Positions 1 through 14,174 of a stretch of DNA of 64,000 bases are shown piece by piece; the stretch's first letter is position 1; the number at the start of each line of letters is the position of its first letter. The stretch covers positions 1,924,501 to 1,988,500 of the forward strand of contig JBANSL010000014.1 of NCBI GenBank assembly GCA_037127255.1, written 5' to 3'. The stretch comes from Persicaria tinctoria (lineage: Eukaryota > Streptophyta > Magnoliopsida > Caryophyllales > Polygonaceae). The translations under genes were made by a program, and so were the position numbers. Below the pieces are notes generated by a model. It searched no databases. It was not told the DNA's origin and saw only the letters and a program-made list of their open reading frames with translations.

Positions 1-1106
1 GTTGGGACTATGGTTGCTCAAACGGGCCGAACCAACCCGAATGGTTCAGGACGAAATCGACGACCCAATTTGAGATAGATAGATAGAGAGAGGTTAGATC
101 TCGTGTAAGTAGTCCTTAGAGCGGTGAAATTATTTGTAGGTACCAAATGATTATTTGTGTATAATAATGTAATTATTCGTATGTATCAACAACTGTAATT
201 ATTTGTATAATAATGTAATATACTCCTCGATCTTTCTCTCATTCTTCAGGTTATGAGCCGACATTTTATGGTAGTCGAGTTGTATGGATCACCTCGTCCA
301 TGTGGCGATTATTCATGAATCCCATGTGGTCGAGTTTTAAGTGTTGTGTGGTGAATGGGCACGCTTGCCACATGTACGTCTCGTCTCTAGCTAGGTGTAC
401 GTCTTACGTGGCCTTTCTGGGCCTGATTATACCCATCCCTATATATTTCTATCCGCGGCTACGTTGGTCCATCAGAGAGCCATTTGGACCCTTCCATGGA
501 TGGCGATCGATTGAGGATAGAACTATCCGTAGAGGGTTTAGGCAAGCCTCCTAAGTGATGTATCTCTCTTTTAAGATGAGACTTCGTCAGTATGTACATA
601 CGAATAATCATTTGGTATCTATGAATAATGTCACTATTCATAAGTTACTTTTAATTTTAATTTCTTAATCAGACACTCTATATTTGCTCAAAATTTACAT
701 AATAAGACTTGCTTACACAATATCTATGTTGAAGTATATGTTGAAGTATAAATATACAATCAATGTTGGGTGTTTCCTCTTTTCCTTCTTGGAAAGTGTA
801 AGTAATTTGATTGACTAACTAACATATACAATCGAGAGATCGATGGATGAATGAGCAGTTAAGTGGTTGAATTTGTTGGAAATTATTATTCTAATTAAAT
901 CATTTATTTATTATTTTGATTAAAGCCTTAATTTTCTCAACCACTTCCACAGTTACACCTTTATCCCCAGGTTTCTCGAGAGGAGGTTTTAAAGAGTTTT
1001 TAGCGTATTTTGTTGGAAAATGTTGGCTGTTTTCTTCTATATCTTTTTGGAGAAATGAAGAAAGTGGTCGGTTTGTCTACTCATCTTTTCTAACTTTCAA
1101 AGTGAG
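1..1106. other. Gene-free stretch with a long-range inverted repeat
   Basis: I see no coding pattern here. The only structure is an imperfect 27-bp inverted repeat: 137-163 is matched at about 23 of 27 positions by the reverse complement of 595-621, around the core ACCAAATGATTATT. The pair could be the ends of a degraded foldback or MITE-type element of about 0.5 kb, but no clear target duplication was found. Confidence 0.4.
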
Positions 1107-1487
1107 TATGGCTGTTATTCGAGCCGAACGAGCCGACTATTGATTGTTCACATTTAGTTCATTTATAATATGAACGAACTTGAACCGAGCCTAAATTTTG
1201 ACTCGAGCTTAAAAAAGTGCTCGTATTCGGCTCGTTTAGAAAAATGAGCGAGCTCGATTCGAGCTTTAGGCAATTTTACTTGCTCATTATACGGCAATTT
1301 AAAGGAAATTTTAGAAATTCAATAAAATTCGAGCTATTCGAGTTTAATTCACACGAGCCGAGTTTTGGACCGAGCTTAAAAATGTGTTCATACTCAGCTC
1401 GTTTAGAAAATGAACGAGCCCGATTCGAGTTTTTATCGAGTGAGTATGAGTCGAATTCGAGCTACTCGTGTTCACATAACACCCCTA
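1107..1487. mobile_element. hAT-like MITE, GAGCTCG family, copy 1
   Basis: This 381-bp non-coding element is bounded by a perfect 8-bp direct repeat AAAGTGAG (1099-1106 and 1488-1495), the target-site size of hAT transposons. It begins TATGGCTGTTATTCGAG and ends ATAACACCCCTA, so the ends are imperfect inverted repeats of TAGGGGTGTTA. The interior is made of repeated GAGCTCG and TTCGAGC words and contains no transposase. Related copies lie at 5306-5652, 43073-43452 and 49117-49491, with degraded copies near 59.7-60.3 kb. Confidence 0.85.
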
Positions 1488-1495
1488 AAAGTGAG

Positions 1496-1834
1496 TTTAG
1501 TGGTTTCTAGTGAACCGTCTTGGATGATCTATACCATGGTAGGGGCATAATTCACTCAAGTGCAGTAGATTTAATATATGGCTATGCAATTAAGTTATCC
1601 GATGTCGATTTTTCCAAAGAATTTGTTCGGTATGTACACATTTTTAAAAACCGAAGAAAAGAGAGAAGTAAGTCATGTGACCCGGGTTACGGTTCAAGGG
1701 TCGATGGGTAGGATGGGTTACGAGTTCGTGTTAGGGTTGAGGGTGGGTTCCTAGCGGGTCAAGCCATACCCAATATTTTTTTAATAAATTTATAATTATT
1801 ATGTATATATTCTTAGAATAATTCATATATATTC

Positions 1835-1873
<39 letters not shown>

Positions 1874-2127
1874 ACAAGGAATGCCTTATTGCCTTATTCT
1901 TCTCTTTTTATAGCTTTGAAATCTTTCAATTCAATCATTTCCAATGCTGGACAAAACCAAATGTTGGAATGAAAAAGCACCCTTCCACCTCGGAAATGGA
2001 GAGTTTATATTAAAATGAGAAGGTATAAAGATATACATGTATCCCATTATCCTATATACAGTAACTTCTCACACTTTACTTAGATTTTATTTCCTACATT
2101 ATAATTGTAGTGAATGAAGGGAGCGAT
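1496..2127. other. Intergenic; CGGGT-rich fragment and TA microsatellite
   Basis: No gene is visible. Positions 1680-1775 are a fragment rich in GGGTTCGGGTC-like words, resembling the interior of the CGGGTC MITEs at 31.8 and 47.3 kb. Positions about 1837-1868 are a (TA)n microsatellite. The rest is AT-rich and featureless. Confidence 0.5.
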
Positions 2128-3669
2128 ATAAAGATATAAAATATGTTAAAGATTAGAAGACTCTTTCTAGAGAGACTAGAAATTGTTCACCTTCATCAGT
2201 GGAAACCCCTTTGCCCAAATTTCATTTGCCCAAAATCCCCTGTGATTCCTTATTATTTGTACCAAATCCTCCCAAATCCTCCTTTTTGAGTTAGAATCGG
2301 TCTTTCCCCTGATGTGGGTTGGCCCTGGATGCCCAAAGCTTGTTGTGCTTGTGAACAAATTGGGGGCGGTGTTGTCTTCCTGGCCGTTTTCTCCGTCGCC
2401 GATCGCCACTACCTACTCTCCTCTTGTCGTCCCTGGCCTGGTGCTCTAGTTCCCATCCATCTGTTCAAATTGGGATGCGAATCATGATCGGGTGGTTCGA
2501 TGGTCTCGCCGTCCATGGTCTGTTTCCCCTTTATCTGCTATTGTAGCGCAAAATCAACCCCAATACTCCTTTGTTGTTGAGATTCGGCCATATCCCTTCT
2601 AATTTTGGCTTCCATTGCCCGCCATCGTTAATTTCAAAACAAATTGGGTGTTTTTGGTTGCACATCCACCACCCTCACCTTCCTCGTGTCCGTTTGTCAC
2701 TCCTCCGTCGGCGATGGCCGCGGTTGTCTCCGGCAATATCGATCACCGTTCGATGTATTGATGTATGATTGTCAACATCCCTTTCGTCTCAATCGCTCCC
2801 CCCTCGTGTTCGTCCGTTTGTCAAGGGGTGGGTGCACCGCCGGCAGTGTCGCTTCCTTTTCGGCGGTGCCCCGTCGCCGGTCTTGGTATAATGCCTCGTC
2901 CTTGGCGTGTTGTCCTCGGTTTGCTCCTTGGCGTGCACGTTAAGGGTTGTTGCAGGTGTCGATTCTCCTTGGCGTGCAGGGTTTATTTTGTGCCTTGCAC
3001 GCCAAGGCTAGATATCCATTTATAAAAAAAAAAAAAAAAATTAAAGGCTTGTACGAATCCTGCTTGGGCCTTTGGATAAATCCGGATATGGAGATTCGGG
3101 TTCTTGATATTGTCCTGAAAGGGTTTTGAGTACAACCACCCGAAAGGGTTTGAGAAAATCCCGCAAGGGTTTGTCGATACTTTTGCAGGTGAAAGCTTGA
3201 TGGCGGTTTGTTCGAGCAGTTTGCGGCTCTGCTTCCGATGTTTCTAGGAGATCTTCTGCTTGGTTGGGGGACGTGGAGTCTGTAGTCGGGTCTGGATGGG
3301 GTCGAGGTGGTGCGCTCAAAGGCGACTCCGTATTTGGGATAGAGTTTTCCTTGGAGCTCGTCTGCACTACCCACAGGAGTTAGTTTCCTGCTGTACTACT
3401 GGCCCGCGGTACTACTGTTCGGTGGTGCTTGGCTGCGTTCTTCGGTGGCTTCCTCAGCTTTTCGGGTGTTTGGTCTTCTTGGAACGTTTGTTGTAGAGTT
3501 TATTTCGGTTTGGTTCATTCGCCTGCTATTTGTATTTCTGTTTTTAGGTTGCTCTGTTAGACGGTTCGCCGTCTGCTGACTTCGGTCGGCCTCTCGATGA
3601 GTCAGGCCTGTCTGACCTTCGAATTTTTACCTAATTAAAATAAAAAATAAAAATAAAGATATAAAATAT
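2128..3669 (+). mobile_element. Probable non-LTR retroposon insertion, unclassified
   Basis: About 1.5 kb of comparatively GC-rich DNA is flanked by a direct repeat of 15-17 bp, core AAAGATATAAAATAT (2130-2144 and 3655-3669). The right copy is immediately preceded by an A-rich tract (about 3635-3654). A long target duplication plus an A-rich 3' end is the signature of L1-type target-primed reverse transcription. No reverse transcriptase or other recognisable protein was found; the open frames inside look incidental. An A-run at about 3024-3040 may mark an internal junction. The repeat is AT-rich and similar words occur nearby (about 3715), so chance is not fully excluded. Confidence 0.5.
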
Positions 3670-4160
3670 TTCCACGTTAAAATGAGGTGGATGATAGGAA
3701 GTTAATTTTGTGAAGATATAAATAATAAAATCTTCTCACGTTGAAACGAAATGGATGATGGGTAGACCTGGGCAAATGCAGGCTGGCCCGTCTGGCCCGC
3801 TCGCGTTTTGGGACGGATTTAAATAGAGAGAAAAGTCCAAACAGATCGCTAAGTCCGCGGGTAAAGGCTTTGAAAATTATTATACAAAGGTAATAGTTTC
3901 AGATTCATATGAATGGGGCTTATCTAATTCGTAAATCTGGTTAGTTGAGTCATGTGTACATAGTTTTACCACCGCAATCTAAGATTGGTCGTTTATAGGG
4001 AGAAGAAAAAGAGATTGCTTGATGACCACATAAAAGCCGAAGGTGGTCCAAACTTATTAAATAGAATAAACGTAAGCCATTACCAAACTTGTACTACCTT
4101 TTTATCTATACGTGGTTTCTAGTCACCACTCACTACAAGTCTACAACGTTGTGTCATCTC
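3670..4160. other. Intergenic; truncated MITE end
   Basis: No gene. Positions about 3762-3840 start TAGACCTGGGCAAATGC and continue with GGCCCG words, matching one end of the element at 56744-57323, so this looks like a truncated relative. The last 8 bases (4153-4160) are the left target duplication of the next element. Confidence 0.45.
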
Positions 4161-4854
4161 CATAGGCGGAGCTAGGCGGAGGAAAGCGGGAGCATTTGTC
4201 CCCCCCTTTCATCTGACAAATTACCTATATTTGTTCTACTCGTCGATAGCTTCGATTTGATATATTATAAGACTGATTCCGATAACCGAGTAAAAAGTTA
4301 TGAACGTTTAAAAGTTAAACACAGATTAATTATTTCAAATGTCTTTTAATAAATCATTATGCTTTTATATTTTACTTAATTTGATATTTTGCTAATGTAA
4401 TTCAACCTAAGAGTTTCGAAACAAGAGGTTATATTACTAAATTCGATAATTATATAAGAAATTATGCAAGTTTAAAGTTTGTATATCTTGTTACACGTTA
4501 TTGCATGATAAGAGAACAACAAGTTACATATGACTATGGGGTTGAAACGATATTTTTAGACGAAAATAAAGTTGTTATAGATTAAAACGATATCGTTTTC
4601 CTTTTAAAGAGAAAAATAACTATATAACAAACTAATGTCATAGTTTTAAACTAAAACACTACAATTTTGAAAAAAAAAACATTGTGTTTTGAACAAAAAA
4701 AACCTTGTATTAAACTAAAATATATCACCGTTTAATGTAAATTGAATATCATAGTTATGCTTCTCTAAACTATAGAAAAATCTACCGAAAAATGAATCAA
4801 CAATTTGTATAAAACTTTGCCCCACCCTTCGATAAATTCCTGGCTCCGTCCCTG
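4161..4854. mobile_element. Non-autonomous hAT-like element (CAGGGGCGGA type)
   Basis: A 694-bp element with inverted ends CATAGGCGGAGCTAGG and, reverse-complemented from the right, CAGGGACGGAGCCAGG. It is flanked by a perfect 8-bp duplication GTCATCTC (4153-4160, 4855-4862). The interior is AT-rich and has no transposase. Ends and 8-bp duplication fit the hAT superfamily. A second element with similar ends lies at 25058-25707. Confidence 0.85.
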
Positions 4855-4862
4855 GTCATCTC

Positions 4863-5305
4863 TGAAAAAACTATATGTAAAGGTTCTATTGATACGATGA
4901 AAATCTCGTATAATATATATAGTGTAAGTTATAGTTTTAAAAATTGTATGAATATTATCCTAAATAAAAATAATAAAAAATGGCTAATTTTTTTTTACAA
5001 AAAATTCGACTGTTACAGCTTTCAAAATCGTGAGATTTTTTTTTTCCAATCTTTGCACCTTGTCTGATGGGGAATATCTCTCACGGTTTGTGAAAATGGA
5101 TATTCTCACGGTTTTCAAAACCATGGCAGTTATACCGTGTATTTGGCGATATTTTGACCGTGTAGAAAGCAATTCAGTTAGTGTTTTAAAGCATGTGTCG
5201 TATCTGAACTTTTTAATTTAGTTTAAAATTATAAATCTAAAATTATATTATAGATGAAAATTTTATATTACATTTTTTAAAAAGTGTAAATCATGATATA
5301 AAATG
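4863..5305. other. Intergenic, nothing recognised
   Basis: AT-rich sequence without a convincing open frame, RNA gene or element ends. A TGTGAAAATGGATATTCTCACGG-like palindromic patch near 5088-5120 is the only local structure. Confidence 0.4.
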
Positions 5306-5652
5306 TAGGGTTGTTATATGAACCGAACAGCTCGAGCTCGCTCACTTATTTAAACAAGCCGAGCTTGAACAAAATTTTAAGCTCGGTTGAAAGCTTGGCT
5401 CGTTCGAATAAAGCTCGGATAGCTCGAATTCTATGGAATTTCTAAAATTTTCTTTAATTTAACATGTTATAACTAAGTAAAACTACTTAAAGCTCGACTC
5501 GAGCTCGTTCATTTCCTAAACAAGCCGAGCTTGAACAAAATAAAAGGCTTGTTTAAAAAATAGGCTCGGCTCGACTCGATTCGAGCTCGTTTAACAAACG
5601 AACAAGCTTGAACATGACAAGTCCGACTCGTTCGGCTCGAATAACACCCTCA
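5306..5652. mobile_element. hAT-like MITE, GAGCTCG family, copy 2
   Basis: A 347-bp copy in the opposite orientation to copy 1. It begins TAGGGTTGTTATATGAACCG and ends GGCTCGAATAACACCCTCA, with the same AGCTCGACTCGAGCTCG interior and the ACATGTTATAAC spacer. The right end is mutated (CCCTCA instead of CCCCTA), and I find no matching 8-bp target duplication, so this is an old copy. Confidence 0.75.
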
Positions 5653-6596
5653 GTAGCAAACAAGCCCTTGGTCCCTTCTAAGGAGAAAAAATATGCTTAG
5701 TTTCCTTTCCACACAATGTGTATATACATTTCTATTAATTGATGTCATCATCTATGGAAAATGCAGGCCATTTTCCTTGCCATAATGCTGAGAGGATGAG
5801 CCCAACAACTTTCCTTTGACCGTCTGGCTGCTCTTCTAATCTGACTAAGCATTACAGTACTCGTTTATTTAGTGCCCTAATTGAAACATTACACTATATA
5901 TATATATATATTTAGGTATAGTCACATGACTCAGTCGATTAGAGTCACGCACCAGATAAATCAACGAGTCAGGTAAAACTTGAATTTTATCCAAAGAAAA
6001 GGGATGGAGGCAGAGATCGAACTCGAAACCTCTTTACCACCCCTTACTCCACATTACTAGGCCGCCCCGACTGGGACAGGATTATAAATTCTTCGAACTT
6101 GGCTGAATTTGGTTGTATTATACTGAGATAAAAAAAAATACAATTCAACTTAATTAATCTTATTCATCTAATTCAATTACTAAATCTGATATTTATTAAT
6201 TATTTTGAATAATTTTTTCCTTTCTGTTTTTTTATTATTAATTATTTTGAATAATTTTTTCCTTTCTGTTTTTTTATAAATTATATTTCCAATTTATTTT
6301 TTTTAAATAATATTTTACACCATATTTAAATTTCCGTTTCCTTACAATATACTCTGTGATTTTTTCATATTTTTTCTTCTTCTTCAAAAGCTATTTTAAG
6401 TTATTTTATTTACATGATTAATGTAGGTAAATTATTTTAAGGACATAGGAGAAAGCAATCTTGTAGGGAATCTTTTCCAATTTAGAGTCTTATTTTATGC
6501 TCTTATGGCATAGAATAGAAAAACCGTAATATTTTATAGAGTTTTATTACTTATATCTTCATAAAAAATCGTAATCTTTCCCAATTTAGAGTCTTA
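5653..6596. other. Intergenic; short tandem duplication and possible SINE remnant
   Basis: No gene. A 42-bp unit (core TTAATTATTTTGAATAA) is repeated in tandem from about 6196 to 6279. Positions about 5928-6080 contain CAGTCGATTAGAGTC, resembling a tRNA A-box region, and GAGATCGAACTCG, resembling a B box, so a tRNA-derived SINE relic is possible but weak. Confidence 0.4.
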
Positions 6597-6949
6597 GGGC
6601 TCGTTTGGTTAGACGTGGGAAGTATAGTTCCTGGGAAGTTAACTTCATAGGAATTCAATTCCCGTAAATTGAAAATCATGGGAATTTAGAAATTGTGTTT
6701 GGTTTTGGATTTTGGATTATAGGAATTGAAATAAGAAAATAGAATTTTCCTATTAAAAAGAGTGGAATTGAAACTTACCTAGGGGGAACTAGGTAAGTGC
6801 ACTTCCTCCAAAATAGGGGAATTCAAATTCCCAGGAATTCAACTTCCTGGATTTTTCTGTAATAAAAAACCCAACCAAACGCTGGTATTTTCTCCAATTC
6901 CTGGGAATTACTACTTCCTGGGTTTTTAGAACGTCAACCAAACGAGCTC
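6597..6949. mobile_element. Tourist-like (PIF/Harbinger) MITE
   Basis: A 353-bp element with inverted ends GGGCTCGTTTGGTTAGACGT and, from the right, GAGCTCGTTTGGTTGACGT. It is flanked by TTA trinucleotides (6594-6596 and 6950-6952). A 3-bp TTA duplication and a GTTTGGTT-containing terminus are hallmarks of Tourist/PIF-Harbinger MITEs. The interior carries several GGAATTC and CCTGGGAA words and no protein. Confidence 0.85.
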
Positions 6950-6952
6950 TTA

Positions 6953-10412
<3,460 letters not shown>

Positions 10413-11829
10413 CCCCAATTTCGCCCAAATCCCCCGAATTTTATGAATGGAGGAAGCTTCTTTCTTTCTTTTTGGCACAGTACTCGTGATTTGTCATGCT
10501 GGTCGAAAACTCGAACCCAAACCCAGCTCGTGCCAGATTGATGAAAAAGGAGATTGAGAAAGTGTAGAGATGGATTCAAAGCATCATTTATAAACAAATT
10601 GAATCTTCATTTAAAATGTTGATTGCTAAAAACTTGAATTAACGGACATGAGAATATAAAGAGGATTCAGAATTGGGACGAAGTGATCGGTGATTCAGTG
10701 TATAGTGGCAATTCAATCACACAACATGTTTTGTGTTTGATTCAAAAAACCATTTTTAGAAAATTGTGAAAATGTCCTATTTTTACTTGGGAAAATAATT
10801 GTAAAATTGACCCTCTATTTATAAAAAAAAAACTCTCTTTACCCACAAACATCCACTCGTATGTGTAAACCGAGTCAAATATTAGACAAATCATTGTATG
10901 ATATTTCAAAGAAAATTGGACGGAAAACCATAATTGAGAAAGCAAGACAAGGAACTTAAGGCTGACAAAGTAGGGGACAACACTGAGATATCGAAGAAAA
11001 TTGGCAGATGGAAATCCGTCATTGAGAAAGCAAGACAATGAACTTGAGACTGACGAAGTAGGCGACAACACTTGCGAATCAACAAAACGAGCACGACTCT
11101 TCTGCCAAAGACAACGGTGTGGAAAACCAAATACTACTGAAGTAGCAATGCCAATAGGTGGTTTATCTACGGAAAAAAAAAACCATTATTTACAAAAATG
11201 TCCTCTTGTACAGAGTTTGGCAAATACTAGGTGATTGTGAGTAATTTTAAATAAATGGGCATTTTTTCCTTACACACTATTTTTTTCGACTACGTCGAGA
11301 GGTTTTGAATAATCCAAAAATATCATACCTATCCGATAAAAAAAATGTCACACATGAAAAATCACAAATGCCTAATTGACTGATTGTAAGTATTGATTTT
11401 GTTTTTCCTTTCTTAGCAAAAAATAGACGAAAATCAGTTATTTACTGAATTTTTGATGTATTTTTTCCATCAAAATGTTTGATGAAAACAATAATTAATT
11501 ATATTTTTAATTTCTTTTAACCCAAATTATATATTTTAAGATTTTCTAATTTAATTTAAAACTAAAATCTACAACTATTCCTTTTACTAATCCAACTATC
11601 ATATTTTTGTTATTTTTCTAAAATTTGGGGTATTTTTGTGAACAGAATATCAATTTGGTGTATTTATGTAAATTCCACTAAAAATATGGATAGACATCGA
11701 AATTGTAAATGTTCCACTTTGTCGTGTTCAATTCGCCTTCATCAACAACCCGCCATCACCACCTCCATTTCCAGGTCCCCTAGGGTTTCTCCATCGGAAT
11801 CAGACGCCTAAGATCGGCCCCGATCCGCC
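10413..11829. other. Intergenic; 84-bp tandem duplication; 5' leader of zinc-finger gene
   Basis: The 3' end of the phosphatase mRNA probably lies in the first few hundred bases. Positions 10911-10984 and 10995-11071 are two diverged copies of an 84-bp unit (shared core ATTGAGAAAGCAAGACAA). The last 60 bases before the next ATG contain CCCTAGGGTTTCTCC, a telo-box-like word (AAACCCTA on the other strand) often found upstream of ribosome and translation genes. Otherwise AT-rich and featureless. Confidence 0.5.
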
Positions 11830-11835
11830 ATGACA

Positions 11836-11871
<36 letters not shown>

Positions 11872-12144
11872 CTCGCCGCGAAGCTCGACGCCGCCACCAC
11901 CAACAGGGGCGGCGGCAAGGCCGGGCTCGCCGATCGCACCGGCAAGGAGAAAGGCGGCCACGCCAAGCTCGAGTGCCCGCACTGCAAAATCACCGCCCCT
12001 GATCTTAAGACGATGCAGATCCACCACGACTCCAAGCACCCTAAGATCCCCTTCGATGAGTCCAAGCTCAACAATCTCCACGCTTCTGATGCCGCTGAGT
12101 CATCCAAGGGCCGCCCTGGCATCCGCGGTAGCCTCAAGAAGTGA
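11830..12144 (+). CDS. Small C2H2-type zinc-finger protein (plant ZNF706/At2g23090-like group)
   Basis: An intronless 104-aa protein. It opens with a lysine-rich segment (MTGKAKPKKHTAKELAAKLD) and a Gly-rich linker, then one zinc finger: Cys49-Pro-His-Cys52, with His65/His66 and His70 in the MQIHHDSKHPK stretch. It ends in a basic Arg/Gly/Ser/Lys tail. The C-x2-C...H...KHPK pattern resembles short nucleic-acid-binding proteins such as animal ZNF706 and plant relatives. Codon usage is strikingly GC-rich compared with the flanks. It is a stand-alone gene. Function is unknown; nucleic-acid binding is an inference from the finger and positive charge. Confidence 0.85.
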
Positions 12145-14174
12145 TGAGTATCTCTAATCTCTCTCTTCTCCATCTTTTTTTATTCTCAATGTGTGGTTGT
12201 TTTGAAAGAGTTGATTTTTTTTTGGATCATGCTTCCTGTTGGTGGGAAGTCAAAAATGTAAATTAGCATGACTAATCGGATGTTATTGAGAAATAAATCT
12301 CCTAGTTTGGTGCTCTGTTGCCCTAACAAACTTGTTTGGCATGTATCTGTAATCTGCCAACCTCTAGTATATAGTTTGGTATACTTGAAGATGTTTTTCT
12401 GTCAAATTTGAGCTGTATCTCTACAGTAATGTTATTTTCTGATGGATCTTATGCAATGTGTTAGGTTGATTTTGATCATGATCTGATCATTGGGATATCT
12501 TAGTTGCTGGTAGAGTTTATCAAAGATTTTTGGAGGACAAGCTGATATTTGTTGGTCAGTTTTGCCTTTACATGTTAATCCTGTTTTGAATCTGAATATG
12601 AGAATTTTAGCTCGTTGCTGCTAATTTTGTTTGGGTATTTGTCCTAAAGGAATAAAAAGGTTGAGTGGCTGAGGAAAACCTTAGAGGTTAGGATTAGGAA
12701 TGTACCAAGGAGTGAAACCATTTAGGGCATTGCACTATATCTATGCTGAAGCTGTAGTTTCAGTGACAATTTGGGCTGTTACTGCAATGAAGCCTGTGTT
12801 TGTGCATTGATGCCTTTTATTGTGATAAAATTTATTTATGGAGGCATTAGGGATGTGTTAGTAATACAAACATCTCAAATGGATGAACACTGCACTTCTC
12901 AATTTGTTAAGGAGTTTTAATAGGTGCCCATCTTTCATTTGCTATATGACATTCCCTTGTGTGTTGTGAAATAAATCTATTTTTGGTGCTCCACTGCCAG
13001 CTTAGGGGAATAAAGGATGCTTCAAGATGTTAACTGTCAAATTTGAGCAGTTTCTTTTAGTATTATTATTTTCTGTTGGATGTCTGTGCAATGTTAACTG
13101 TCAAATTTGATCTTGATCTGATCATTCAGATGGCATTGTTACTGTCAGTTTTGCCTTTACATGTAATACTATAAGGAATCTAGAATATCAACTTGAGGTT
13201 CAGCAGTGTACTAAGAAGTGAAAGTTTACTCCTAGTTGTGAAATCATTCGGTTGCTTACAAATGTTGGCGTCGAAGCAATTTATCCTGAAATGAAATCCT
13301 TTGTGGGTTGTCATGAGATGAGAGTTTCACTGACAATTTGTGCTGATAGTGCAATGAAACCTATGTTGGGCATTGATTGAGTTTTATTGAATATGATTTT
13401 TTTACAATGAACAAGTGGTATGTTGAATAGTAACACAAACATCTGAAATGATTGAGCACTGCACTTTTCACTTTGTTAATGAGATTGAATTGGTACCCAT
13501 CTTTCACTCTCCAAAGGACATTCCCTTTTGGTGTTTTGCTTTTGCCTTTTAAACTTCAACAAATTGATGGTGGGTGGTGGTGTTGCTTTGGTGGGAAGAG
13601 TCATGTGAGCCTTTTAGAACTTGAAGAGCCACAACTCTTCACAGTTTTAGATTCTTGCTACGTATTGCAAGTGGATTTTTAGCCCCCTTTTAGGATTTGT
13701 CCCCAAGTTCAGTTCTTGTAATGAAAGCTAATCAAGACTTTGAAGCTCACCCAGGAATCTAACAACAAAGTGTCATATGTTGCATTGATAAACGAACGAA
13801 TCGGAACTGCAAACGGATGGACCATGGAGATGATCCATAGTCATCCTTGGATGGTTGTAAGGCCGTTAACACTGTAACATACTTATCATTTGCAAGTCAG
13901 GTTAAGCTGTGTTATCGGATTGGATCGAGTTTTGACACTTTACTTGCAATTGCTCCTTCAATCGGTTAACTGGGGTCTGGTGATGAACTGATGATGGTTC
14001 AGAAACAGTGTTCATTCCTAAATCTACCCAAATCCAGTTTTCCTACAAACTATGATCAAAATCCAAAAGCAACTCACCCACACTTCCAGCAACCATTTCT
14101 GGAAATGTTGTTATACTCCAACTTAAACTACCGACGCACCGGCACCAGGGATACCTCCTCCACCCAAAAACTGT
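12145..14174. repeat. 3' flank with a diverged 0.6-0.7 kb tandem duplication
   Basis: About 12285-12965 and 12966-13530 are two diverged copies of one segment. Matching landmarks in the same order are AAATAAATCT...TGGTGCTC, GTCAAATTTGAGC, TTTTGATCATGATCTGATCATT (second copy TTGATCTTGATCTGATCATT), CAGTTTTGCCTTTACATGT, CAATTTG.GCTG...GCAATGAA, AACATCT.AAATG and GCCCATCTTTCA/ACCCATCTTTCA. The first copy begins about 140 bp after the zinc-finger stop. No coding pattern is visible. 13530-14174 contains nothing I recognise and leads to the 3' end of the seipin gene on the other strand. Confidence 0.7.

Noticed and set aside
1837..1868. (TA)n tract considered as a structured regulatory site
   Set aside because: Simple microsatellite with no other context.
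2176..3374. Several open frames on both strands
   Set aside because: Overlapping, no motif, inside the presumed retroposon; explained by higher GC content.
5928..6080. Possible tRNA-derived SINE
   Set aside because: Only loosely A- and B-box-like words; no cloverleaf, tail or target duplication.
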